Shown in pieces: positions 16,580-24,465 of a stretch of 64,000 nt of DNA. The number at the start of each line of letters is the position of its first letter. Within the stretch, counting starts at the first letter, position 1. This stretch comes from Oscillospiraceae bacterium NTUH-002-81 (GTDB lineage: Bacteria; Bacillota; Clostridia; Lachnospirales; Lachnospiraceae): the NCBI GenBank assembly GCA_032620915.1, contig CP136052.1, positions 775,001 through 839,000 of the forward strand, given 5' to 3'. The position numbers were made by a program, and so were the translations under genes. The notes below the pieces were generated by a model that was not told the DNA's origin, searched no databases, and was given only the letters and a program-made list of their open reading frames with translations.

Positions 16580-16677
16580 ATATATAGTAATAGAAACTAT
16601 ATATATTAGAACTGAAAACTATTTATATTGACATTACAAGGGAAGAAGATTATACTGAAAATAGTTTGATTGTCAAA
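16580..16677 (+). promoter_or_regulatory. Regulated promoter with a FabT-like palindrome
   Basis: Consensus promoter TTGACA (16628-16633), 17-base spacer, TATACT (16651-16656). Around it are three inverted repeats. ATATATAGT/ACTATATAT lies at 16580-16588 and 16596-16604. AAACTATTT/AAATAGTTT lies at 16616-16624 and 16659-16667, flanking the promoter. TTTGA/TCAAA lies at 16665-16669 and 16673-16677, over the transcription start region. The last, TTTGATTGTCAAA, closely resembles the FabT box of Firmicutes fatty-acid genes as I remember it. It suggests control by a lipid-sensing MarR-type repressor. Confidence 0.55.
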
Positions 16678-16696
16678 ATAATAGGAGGAATACACA

Positions 16697-17752
16697 GTGC
16701 AGAGTTTGAAGATTGGTCAATGGGAAGTCCAGGTGCCCATCATCCAGGGCGGTATGGGCGTAGGCGTCAGCCTGAGCGGTCTGGCGGGGGCAGTAGCCCG
16801 GGAGGGTGGCATCGGCATCATTTCCACAGCGCAGATCGGATTTGCGGAGGAAGGGTTTGAGAGGGATCAGCCAGCGGCGAATCTGCGGGCCATTCGAAAG
16901 CATATTGCCAGGGCAAAGGAGATCGCCGGAGGAAACGGCCTGGTGGGCGTCAATGTGATGACGGCCCTGAAACATTACGCGGATCATGTACGGGAGGCTG
17001 CCGCGGCAGGGGCCGATGTGATCATCTGCGGGGCAGGACTGCCCACGGATTTACCGGCGCTGATCCAGAATCCGAGGAAAACAAAGATCGCGCCCATCGT
17101 GTCCTCTGCCCGGGCAGCGCAGCTGATTCTGAAGCTGTGGGATCACCATTATCACCGGACGGCGGATTTCCTCGTAGTGGAAGGGCCACTGGCCGGGGGG
17201 CATCTGGGATTTTCCAGGGAACAACTGGAGCACCTGGAGGAGTATGATTTTGATGAAGAGCTGCGAAAGATCATGGCCTGTAAGCGGGAATATGAAGAGA
17301 AGTATGGAACTGCCATCCCTGTCATTGCCGCGGGCGGTATTTTTGACTATAAAGATGTGACCCATGCCCTGTCCCTGGGGGTGGATGGCGTGCAGATCGC
17401 CAGCCGGTTCGTGGCGACAAAGGAGTGCGATGTGTCGGAGGCTTATAAACAGGCGTACATCCGGGCAGAGGAGAAGGATATTGCCATCATTCAAAGCCCG
17501 GTTGGCATGCCGGGGCGGGCACTACGCAATGCCTTTATCCGGCGGGTGGAGGAGGCGAAGGCGCCCATCCGCAAATGCTACAACTGCCTGAAAAAATGCA
17601 ATCCGGCGGAAGTGCCCTACTGCATCACCAAGGCGCTCATTGACGCGGTGAAGGGCGATGTGGAAAATGGACTGGTATTTTGCGGAGCCAATATTGGGCG
17701 CATCCGGGAAATGACAACCGTGCATGATCTGATAAAAGAATTAATAGGATAG
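16697..17752 (+). CDS. Nitronate monooxygenase / FabK-like flavoprotein (2-nitropropane dioxygenase family)
   Basis: A 351-aa FMN-dependent TIM-barrel enzyme. Motifs include PIIQGGMGVGVS near the N-terminus, the phosphate-binding AGGIFDYKDV, VDGVQIASRF, and a Cys-rich tail with CYNCLKKCNP. The family holds nitronate monooxygenases, which detoxify propionate-3-nitronate, and enoyl-ACP reductase II (FabK). The Cys-rich tail and length favour the former or a related enzyme. The FabT-like box in front favours a link to lipid metabolism. It starts at GTG 16697 after AGGAGG and is a single-gene unit ending at a strong terminator. Confidence 0.75.
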   Translation: MQSLKIGQWEVQVPIIQGGMGVGVSLSGLAGAVAREGGIGIISTAQIGFAEEGFERDQPAANLRAIRKHIARAKEIAGGNGLVGVNVMTALKHYADHVREAAAAGADVIICGAGLPTDLPALIQNPRKTKIAPIVSSARAAQLILKLWDHHYHRTADFLVVEGPLAGGHLGFSREQLEHLEEYDFDEELRKIMACKREYEEKYGTAIPVIAAGGIFDYKDVTHALSLGVDGVQIASRFVATKECDVSEAYKQAYIRAEEKDIAIIQSPVGMPGRALRNAFIRRVEEAKAPIRKCYNCLKKCNPAEVPYCITKALIDAVKGDVENGLVFCGANIGRIREMTTVHDLIKELIG

Positions 17753-17754
17753 AA

Positions 17755-17800
17755 AAAAAGAATTGCAGTCATGACAAAAATCATGACTGCAATTCTTTTT
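17755..17800. terminator. Strong bidirectional terminator
   Basis: A perfect 20-bp stem (17755-17774 with 17781-17800) and a 6-base loop, A-rich on one side and T-rich on the other. It stops both the plus-strand flavoprotein gene and the minus-strand LysR gene. Confidence 0.85.
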
Positions 17801-18735
17801 TATATATAAGGTGCTGCCTGATATTCTTTCAGGACTTCTTTTACAAATAATTCCATTTCCGGTGTTGTATTGCTTATATGAGAGTTATAGGAGAGATAGA
17901 ATGGCAGTTTGCAGTCATTTATATGGATTGGGCATAAGGTTTGGGTAATCCTGGGATGGCTATATTTCAATTGACAATGTAAAACACTGGTAAATCCGAT
18001 ACATTGAGAGGTGAGATCCAAAGCAAGGGGCAGGGAAGATGCCTTTATTTCTTTTTCTGGTTGAAAATGTGCTTTTTTAAGAGCTTCTTCTGCAATATAA
18101 CTCATAATGGCAATAGGCTTACAATGAATAAGAGAAACATTCCGGAGTTTTTCAAAATCCAGAATCAAAGGATGCTCGAGAGTGGCATTTGCAGTATCGT
18201 GTGCAATGAGCGCAGGATGGTTTCTGTGTCCTACCAGGTAGATTTTTTCATAAAACAATAATTCAGAACGGATAGCTGCATCTGATATAGGAGAACACAC
18301 AAAGGCGGCATCTATCTGATGTGCAGTCAGTCTTTTTACCAGATTACCGGCGAGATCCTGTATGGGATCGATCTGAATGTTGGGATATGCATGAATGACC
18401 CTGGGGATTATTCTGGAAAGAATGTATTCACCGGTAACATAGGGAACGCCTATCTTTATTGTGTGACCAGAGATCGAAGAGGCCTGTTTGAGTTCAAGCA
18501 GTAATTTGTTTTCGAGATCAAGAATGGTATTCGCATATATGCAAAAGCGTTTACCGGCGGGTGTCAGACAGATGGGAGAGGAGGAACGGTCGAATAAGGT
18601 TACTCCAAGTTTTTCCTCCAGGGAGTTGATATATCTGCTGAGGGCAGGCTGAGAAACGTATAATAGTTCAGCGGCTTTGCTGATACTGTTACATTTGGAA
18701 ATAGTAAGTACATAGTGAAAATCTTTATCATTCAT
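17800..18735 (-). CDS. LysR-family transcriptional regulator
   Basis: A 311-aa regulator. The N-terminal winged helix-turn-helix (residues about 3-60) has SKAAELLYVSQPALSRYINS and the linker helix EEKLGVTLFDRSS. The rest is a periplasmic-binding-protein-like effector domain. It is divergent from the deacylase-TRAP-desulfidase operon, with a 263-base spacer containing a 21-bp palindrome. LysR proteins normally control the divergent neighbour and respond to its substrate or product, so it is the likely regulator of that operon. Confidence 0.85.
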   Translation of the reverse strand: MNDKDFHYVLTISKCNSISKAAELLYVSQPALSRYINSLEEKLGVTLFDRSSSPICLTPAGKRFCIYANTILDLENKLLLELKQASSISGHTIKIGVPYVTGEYILSRIIPRVIHAYPNIQIDPIQDLAGNLVKRLTAHQIDAAFVCSPISDAAIRSELLFYEKIYLVGHRNHPALIAHDTANATLEHPLILDFEKLRNVSLIHCKPIAIMSYIAEEALKKAHFQPEKEIKASSLPLALDLTSQCIGFTSVLHCQLKYSHPRITQTLCPIHINDCKLPFYLSYNSHISNTTPEMELFVKEVLKEYQAAPYI

Positions 18736-18874
18736 ATGCCGTCATTCCTTTCCGGTGTTACTGCGAGTAAAAAAGGACAAAAATATAATGATTGAAGGTT
18801 ATAAAATAACCAAAAAAATGCAAATTTGAAATGCGATTACTATGAGAATATCCTATAGAAACATCATAGAAATC

Positions 18875-18895
18875 ATATCATACCAAAAATGATAT
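18875..18895. promoter_or_regulatory. Palindromic operator candidate for the LysR regulator
   Basis: ATATCAT, 7-base spacer, ATGATAT: a perfect interrupted palindrome of the T-N11-A type bound by LysR proteins. It lies in the divergent spacer, just upstream of the promoter at 18918. Confidence 0.5.
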
Positions 18896-18917
18896 GTCAA
18901 TTATACCCAAAAAGGCT

Positions 18918-18947
18918 TTGGACTTAAATATAGGGGGATGATATGAT
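18918..18947 (+). promoter_or_regulatory. Promoter of the deacylase-TRAP operon
   Basis: TTGGAC (18918-18923), 18-base spacer, TATGAT (18942-18947), about 50 bases before the start codon. The imperfect boxes and 18-base spacer suit an activator-dependent promoter. Confidence 0.45.
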
Positions 18948-18998
18948 AATGACACAAGATACTTTTTGTGAAATATGAAAGAAAAGGGGTGCATGTAA

Positions 18999-20009
18999 AT
19001 GCCAAAAATTCAGTTGGATGTAGTAGTATCTCAGAGAAAAAACCGTACAGATGGATTTATCAATTATGGACAGAAAGCAGATTTATCTTTCTATCAGATA
19101 CCGGTTATTATCATCGAAGGTGGGAAACCCGGAAAAACACTGCTTGTTGATGGAGCCATGCATGGAGATGAGACAGAAGGGTCAGAAGCGATTATAAAGC
19201 TTGCGGCAGAATTGGAGGGTCAGGAGTTCAACGGAACATTCATCGGAGTGCCAGCCTTAAATATGGAAGCTTTTACTGTGATCAGCCGTGCAACAATTGT
19301 GGATGGCTTCAACCTGAATCGGGTATTTCCCGGACGTAAAGATCAGTATACCACACACTATCTGGCAGCTATTTATATGGAAAGAGTCGTGCAGTATGCG
19401 GATGCAGTCATTAATTTCCATGGAGGCGGAGATGTACTTCATCTGGAACCGCTTTGTGCATTTTTGCCGTTTGACGGTCCGGATGATAAACTTGGAAAAG
19501 TATGTTATGAAATGGCAAAGGCGTTTAATGTACAGTATCTATGGTCTCAGCAGAATCTTCCATTCGCAGGAATTACTTCTCTGGAATACAAAAAAGCATT
19601 TGGTATCCCGACAATTATTCCGGAAGTGGGATCTCAATGCAGTCGTTTACATAATAGATTCCGTGATATTGAAATATGTTATAACGGAATAAAAAATGTT
19701 ATGGCATATTTTGAAATGATTCCGCCGACAAATCAGAAACCGGTTGAGAACAAAATGCATATTGAATTGAATTATCTGCATTCTCGTAATGGCGGCTTCA
19801 TGACGCCGATCAAAAAAGAAGGGGAATTATTTGAGGAAGGCGATTTGCTGTGTGTGATTGATGATCTTTTTGGCAGACGGGTAGAAGAAATATATGCACC
19901 ATGGAAGGGTGTGGTGATAGGATTCTGGAGCGTTCCGGTTATTCATCCGGGTGACTGGTGTTCCCTGGCAGGACGCCTGATCGATCCTCCGGCTGATTAT
20001 AACGGATAA
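18999..20009 (+). CDS. Succinylglutamate desuccinylase/aspartoacylase family zinc deacylase
   Basis: A 336-aa M14-fold metallo-hydrolase. The zinc ligands are visible: H55 and E58 in GAMHGDETEGS, and H140 in VINFHGGGD. N104-R107 in FNLNRVFPG is the usual substrate-binding NxxR, and E208 in IIPEVGSQ is the likely catalytic base. The C-terminal domain ends in a biotinyl/hammerhead-like fold (EEGDLLCVI, APWKGVVIG). The family removes an acyl group from N-acyl amino acids. It is the first gene of an operon with a TRAP transporter and a cysteine-desulfidase-like enzyme. No signal peptide, so it acts inside the cell. The real substrate is unknown. Confidence 0.75.
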   Translation: MPKIQLDVVVSQRKNRTDGFINYGQKADLSFYQIPVIIIEGGKPGKTLLVDGAMHGDETEGSEAIIKLAAELEGQEFNGTFIGVPALNMEAFTVISRATIVDGFNLNRVFPGRKDQYTTHYLAAIYMERVVQYADAVINFHGGGDVLHLEPLCAFLPFDGPDDKLGKVCYEMAKAFNVQYLWSQQNLPFAGITSLEYKKAFGIPTIIPEVGSQCSRLHNRFRDIEICYNGIKNVMAYFEMIPPTNQKPVENKMHIELNYLHSRNGGFMTPIKKEGELFEEGDLLCVIDDLFGRRVEEIYAPWKGVVIGFWSVPVIHPGDWCSLAGRLIDPPADYNG

Positions 20010-20046
20010 TGAAAATAAAAAGAATTTTCAGAAAGAGGGATGGTTA

Positions 20047-21123
20047 ATGAAAATGAAAAAAATCTGGGCAATTTTGCTGACAACAGCCATGGTTTTCTCC
20101 TTATGTGCATGTGGAAATAATCAGAAGAAAGAGCAGGAAACGGATACCGGTTCCGCATCTTCCAAAGAAGCATCAGAGGATAAGATAAAAATCAGCATTG
20201 CGACCCCATGTGCGGATGGAAATCCAATGATGGATCTTGTATATTACTGGCAGGAACAGGTCGATGAAATTCTGCCGGGCAGAGTAGAATGGGAGACTTA
20301 TCCAAATTCTACCATGGGTTCGGAACGTGAGATCGTTGAAATGGTTATGGATGGAACGCTGAGCGGTGCGCTGGTAGGGCCTTCTAATATTACAGCCTTT
20401 GCGCCTATGCAGGCGGTGCGCCTTCAGGACATGCCATTCCTTTTTAAAGATGGGGATGAACTGTATGCTGCCGGGGAAGAGTGGATGAACGAGGCAATTA
20501 ATAAAGAATGTGAATCGTATGGCCTTACAACAATTTTCTATGAATACATTATGGGACAGGAAATTGAAAATACCAAGCGTCCGATTTATACGCCGGATGA
20601 TGTAAAAGGATTAAAGATTCGCGTGTATGATTCTCCGGGACCGTACAATTTCCTGGAGGCTTGCGGCGGACTTCCGGTAGCAATGGCATTCAGCGAAGTT
20701 TATACAGGAGTACAGCAGGGGGCAATTGACGGCCTGTATACAACAACCAGTAATTTTGTTCCACAGAAATTTACGGAAGTATGTAAATATCATACAAAAC
20801 TGACAATTACAAACCTTGGAATGACAATGTTATTTAATCTTGATACATTGAACAGTTATCCTCAGGATCTTCAGGACGCAATGAAAGAGGCTGGAAAGAG
20901 AACCGAAAAATACTGTCAGGAAGTTGTCAGCCCAGATACAAAGACAAAAACTTATGACGATATTGCAGCTGCCGGAGTAGAAATCAATGAGGTTACAGAG
21001 GAACAGTATCAGGTATTTGCTGATCAGGTATCAGATTATTGTTATGAGAAACTGCGTGAGGATGTAGGATCTGAACTGTGGGACAAGTGTATAAACTGGC
21101 TGGAGGAATATCGCGCCAGATAA
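20047..21123 (+). CDS. dctP: TRAP transporter solute-binding lipoprotein (DctP family)
   Basis: A 358-aa extracytoplasmic receptor. The lipoprotein signal ends at Cys22 (SLCAC), followed by a Ser/Glu-rich linker. DctP features include KGLKIRVYDSP, whose Arg usually binds the ligand's carboxylate, and FSEVYTGVQQGAIDGLYT. The C-terminal helices are Lys/Glu-rich. It delivers a carboxylated solute to the DctQM membrane pair encoded next. TRAP receptors bind organic acids, including N-acyl amino acids and sialic acid. Here the flanking deacylase and desulfidase point to an acylated amino-acid ligand. Confidence 0.85.
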   Translation: MKMKKIWAILLTTAMVFSLCACGNNQKKEQETDTGSASSKEASEDKIKISIATPCADGNPMMDLVYYWQEQVDEILPGRVEWETYPNSTMGSEREIVEMVMDGTLSGALVGPSNITAFAPMQAVRLQDMPFLFKDGDELYAAGEEWMNEAINKECESYGLTTIFYEYIMGQEIENTKRPIYTPDDVKGLKIRVYDSPGPYNFLEACGGLPVAMAFSEVYTGVQQGAIDGLYTTTSNFVPQKFTEVCKYHTKLTITNLGMTMLFNLDTLNSYPQDLQDAMKEAGKRTEKYCQEVVSPDTKTKTYDDIAAAGVEINEVTEEQYQVFADQVSDYCYEKLREDVGSELWDKCINWLEEYRAR

Positions 21124-21148
21124 CGGTGCCTGCGAAAAGATAAAGAAA

Positions 21149-21184
21149 GGGGCGTCGCACAGATATTGTTTTGTGCGGCTGCCC
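21149..21184 (+). other. Intercistronic hairpin between dctP and dctQ
   Basis: GTCGCACA (21154-21161) pairs with TGTGCGGC (21172-21179), extended by GGGC/GCCC. There is no T-run. Such hairpins behind binding-protein genes often stabilise the upstream message so that receptor exceeds permease; this is inferred by analogy. Confidence 0.45.
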
Positions 21185-21221
21185 TGCTGAATAAAGAACG
21201 AGACAAAGGAGGACAACAGCA

Positions 21222-21740
21222 ATGAAAAAGATATATGAGGTTTATAATCGTATAGAAAAGAACCTCCTTGGTTTGATCATGTGCGTTTTGATTATCATGG
21301 GATTTACGCAGGTGCTCTGTCGATTTGTATTTAAAATGTCCTTAGCCTGGGCAGAAGAAATGATGACGTTTTGTATGATCTGGCTGGCATATCTGGGATC
21401 CAGTGCAGCTGCACATGAGAAAAAACATATTCTGGTAAGTATGTTTGTTGATCTGTTTCCGAAGCCTTTGCGAAAAGTGCTTACTGTACTTTCACAGATG
21501 CTTTGGCTGATATGCAGTGCAATAATGCTGTATCTTGGAGGTTATGTGACGGTTAACTATATAAATCGAAACGCAGCTACTTTAGGCGGAAAGTATCCAT
21601 TTTGGATCGCATCTGTTATTATTCCGATCAGTATGTTCCTGATTGGAATCCGGATTATTCTTTTGATCATACAGACCTTTAGGGGAGAAAGTGACACTCG
21701 TTCACAGGAAGAGATTGTTCGGGAGGAAATAGACATATGA
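21222..21740 (+). CDS. dctQ: TRAP transporter small permease (DctQ family)
   Basis: A 172-aa protein with four membrane helices (about 15-35, 50-65, 85-107 and 127-150). The family signature is visible around WAEEMMTFCMIWLAYLGSS. It bridges the binding protein and the large permease. It overlaps the DctM gene by 4 bases (ATGA), indicating coupled translation. Confidence 0.85.
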   Translation: MKKIYEVYNRIEKNLLGLIMCVLIIMGFTQVLCRFVFKMSLAWAEEMMTFCMIWLAYLGSSAAAHEKKHILVSMFVDLFPKPLRKVLTVLSQMLWLICSAIMLYLGGYVTVNYINRNAATLGGKYPFWIASVIIPISMFLIGIRIILLIIQTFRGESDTRSQEEIVREEIDI

Positions 21741-23017
21741 ATACAGTGCTGATACTTGGATTATTTTTTCTGCTGGTAATATTGAAAGTTCCGATTGCAT
21801 TTTCTTTGCTGTTGTCTTCAATAATCAGTTGTTACATATTGAATCTTGCGCCTCTCACGGCTATTGCATCAGCGGCAATGAATTCTCTGTTTTCTTATCC
21901 TCTTCTGGCAATTCCATTCTATATTTTTGCCGGATCGGTTATGACAAAAGGAGGTATCTCCAAGAAACTGTGTAATTGGATAGGAACAGTTTTTTCCAGG
22001 TTTACAGGTGGACTTGGGATGGTGACGGTAGTAGCATCTGCTTTTTTTGCAGCATTAAGTGGATCTGCTTCTGCAACAACCGCCTCGATTGGTTCCATGA
22101 TGGTGCCGGAGATGGAGGAACAGGGATACAGAAAACCTTATGGACTCGCCATTGCAGCAGCTGGTGGTGTTATCGGCCCTATTATTCCGCCCAGTGTTAT
22201 GTTCGTGTTATACGGGGTAGGAACGGAAACATCTATAGGAAGTTTGTTTTTGGCAGGTGTGATTCCGGGAATTCTGATGGCTGTTTTCTTGTGCGGAGCG
22301 GTTTATATGACAGCTAAAAGGGAAGGGCTCAAAGCCAGTGACGGACATTTTCAGTTTTCTGCTTTCCTGAAGGCAATGTGGCTGGCAAAATGGGCTATTC
22401 TGGTTCCGGTCATCATCCTTGGAGGGATTTACAGTGGAATGTTTACTCCGACAGAGGCAGGTGCAGTCTGTTGCATTTATGCGGTAATTATAGCATTATT
22501 TGTAGATCGCACGCTCGATCTGAAAGGGATTTTGGAATGCGCATCGGAATCTGCCGTGACAGGTGCAACTATTTTTATTCTTCTGGCTGCTGCCGGTGTT
22601 TTTGGAAAAGTGATGACGCTGGCGCAGGTTCCGCAACAGCTGTCTGCAGGAATTCTTGCAGTTGCTGACAGTAAATTTATGGTATTGCTTCTTATTAATC
22701 TACTCCTTCTTGTTGTAGGGTGCATTATGGATGGAGGCGCTGCGGTTGTCATTCTGGCGCCATTGCTGCTTCCGGTTGTCAGAGCTTTTGGAATTGATGC
22801 GATTCAATTTGGTATCATTATTTGTCTGAATTTAAGTGTTGGTGCGATTACACCACCTGTTGGTTCCTGCCTGTTTGTGGCTACGGTAATAGGAGATACT
22901 CCTTTGGAAAAAATTGCAAGAGAAATCATTCCTTTTCTTGTGGCAGAGTTGCTTGTACTATTACTTGTAAATGCATTTCCGGCAGTTTCTATGGGCATTT
23001 TGGGTTTGACCGCATGA
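21737..23017 (+). CDS. dctM: TRAP transporter large permease (DctM family)
   Basis: A 426-aa transport subunit with about 12 hydrophobic segments. DctM motifs include FAALSGSASATTASIGSMM, GGVIGPIIPPSVMFVLYG and the C-terminal repeat ICLNLSVGAITPPVGSCL, the inverted-repeat elements that form the Na+ and substrate sites. It imports the solute with sodium. A 30-base gap separates it from the desulfidase-like gene, so all five genes from 18999 probably share one transcript. Confidence 0.86.
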   Translation: MNTVLILGLFFLLVILKVPIAFSLLLSSIISCYILNLAPLTAIASAAMNSLFSYPLLAIPFYIFAGSVMTKGGISKKLCNWIGTVFSRFTGGLGMVTVVASAFFAALSGSASATTASIGSMMVPEMEEQGYRKPYGLAIAAAGGVIGPIIPPSVMFVLYGVGTETSIGSLFLAGVIPGILMAVFLCGAVYMTAKREGLKASDGHFQFSAFLKAMWLAKWAILVPVIILGGIYSGMFTPTEAGAVCCIYAVIIALFVDRTLDLKGILECASESAVTGATIFILLAAAGVFGKVMTLAQVPQQLSAGILAVADSKFMVLLLINLLLLVVGCIMDGGAAVVILAPLLLPVVRAFGIDAIQFGIIICLNLSVGAITPPVGSCLFVATVIGDTPLEKIAREIIPFLVAELLVLLLVNAFPAVSMGILGLTA

Positions 23018-23047
23018 CAAAAATAATAAATAAAACGCAGGGATATC

Positions 23048-24367
23048 ATGGTGAAGAAGATGAAACGGGAATTATTCTGTAAAATTTTGAATAGTGAAAT
23101 GCAGCTTGCAACAGGTTGTACAGAACCGGCAGCAGTGGCATTGTGTGCAGCCTATGCAAGTGAGCAGTTAGGGACAGAAGTGGCTGAAGTACACGTGCTG
23201 GCTAGTGTGAATATCATAAAGAATGCAATGTCTGCCGGAATACCGGGAATTTCGAACACCGGGATTAATTATGCAGCAGCACTTGGTGCTATAGGAGGCG
23301 TGGTGGAACGGCAACTCCAGGTGATTGACAGCACATCAGAAAAAGAGCGGGAAAAGGCAGTAAAACTGGTAAAAGACGGCCATGTCCATATGGGAATGAA
23401 AAATACAGAAGAAAAACTGTATATTGAAGTGGAGGTAAGAAGTGCGGACGGACATCAGGCAAAAGCAATCATAGCAACCGCGCATACGAATCTGGTATAT
23501 CTGGAAAAAGATGGTGTTTGTCTGTTGAAAAAACAACAGTTAACCGGAACGGAGAAAATATCTCCGGATTTGGTGGAACATACATTGTCCGTAGAATCCA
23601 TTTATCGCTTTGTCAATGAACTGGATCGCCAGACTGACGATCTTCACATGGTGGAACTGGCAATTGCGGTGAATAAACGAATTGCAGAAGAGGGAGCACA
23701 GAAACCATTTGGTCTTACGATCGGACAGCATATTATGAATGCCAGAAGCGAAGGAACTATGGGGAGTGATGTGGTGACTGCGGCAATGGAACGCACAGCA
23801 AGTGGAATTGATGCCCGTATGGGAGGAGCTGGTGTGCCGGTGGTTACCAATTCGGGTTCGGGAAATCAGGGAATAACAGCGACAATACCGGTGCTTACTG
23901 CGGCGGAAGCCTTTGGGATAGATGACGACAGACTGTTTCGGGCGGTAACCTTGTCGCATCTGATGGCAATCTATATTCATTGTCGTTTCGGGCTTTTATC
24001 AGCGCTTTGCGGAGCAACGATTGCAGGAACCGGAGCAAGCTGCGGAATCGTGTATTTGCTGGGCGGGGGTCCGAAAGAAATAGGATATGCCATTAATAAC
24101 ATGATGGGATGCGTGACGGGAATGCTTTGTGATGGAGCCAAGGCAGACTGTGCAATGAAAGTCAGTGCCTGTGTAAACATGGCTTTTTTATCAGCGTTTA
24201 TGGCAATAAAAGGAACCTGTGTTTCATCCGATGAAGGGATCGTGGAAGAAGATCCTGCACATACAATCCGCAATTTTGTGCGGCTTGGAAATGATGGCTC
24301 CCCGGTGATGGACAATATTATTCTTGATATTATGTTTAGCAAGCGTACAGGGAAAACGTTGGAATAA
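23048..24367 (+). CDS. cyuA: UPF0597/CyuA-type cysteine desulfidase (L-serine dehydratase alpha-like)
   Basis: A 439-aa iron-sulfur enzyme of the family that splits L-cysteine to pyruvate, ammonia and sulfide (CyuA/CdsB/YhaM). Visible hallmarks are TGCTEPAAVALC at residues 22-33, GSGNQGITATIPV, the C-terminal NNMMGCVTGMLCDGAKADC and AMKVSACVNMAF, whose cysteines are candidate cluster ligands. Related enzymes act on serine, so substrate preference is not settled by sequence. It is the last gene of the operon and would degrade the amino acid freed by the deacylase. A terminator follows at 24386. Confidence 0.75.
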   Translation: MVKKMKRELFCKILNSEMQLATGCTEPAAVALCAAYASEQLGTEVAEVHVLASVNIIKNAMSAGIPGISNTGINYAAALGAIGGVVERQLQVIDSTSEKEREKAVKLVKDGHVHMGMKNTEEKLYIEVEVRSADGHQAKAIIATAHTNLVYLEKDGVCLLKKQQLTGTEKISPDLVEHTLSVESIYRFVNELDRQTDDLHMVELAIAVNKRIAEEGAQKPFGLTIGQHIMNARSEGTMGSDVVTAAMERTASGIDARMGGAGVPVVTNSGSGNQGITATIPVLTAAEAFGIDDDRLFRAVTLSHLMAIYIHCRFGLLSALCGATIAGTGASCGIVYLLGGGPKEIGYAINNMMGCVTGMLCDGAKADCAMKVSACVNMAFLSAFMAIKGTCVSSDEGIVEEDPAHTIRNFVRLGNDGSPVMDNIILDIMFSKRTGKTLE

Positions 24368-24385
24368 TTAGATTATGAAATGAAG

Positions 24386-24431
24386 AAAAGGTATTCTGAT
24401 TCCTCTGAAAAGAGTATTCAGAATACCTTTT
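24386..24431. terminator. Bidirectional terminator
   Basis: Fourteen-bp perfect stem AAAAGGTATTCTGA (24386-24399) with TCAGAATACCTTTT (24418-24431), between the operon and the convergent DUF3048 gene. Confidence 0.8.
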
Positions 24432-24465
24432 GTATTTTGTAAAAAAGAAAAGTAATCCTGTAAAA

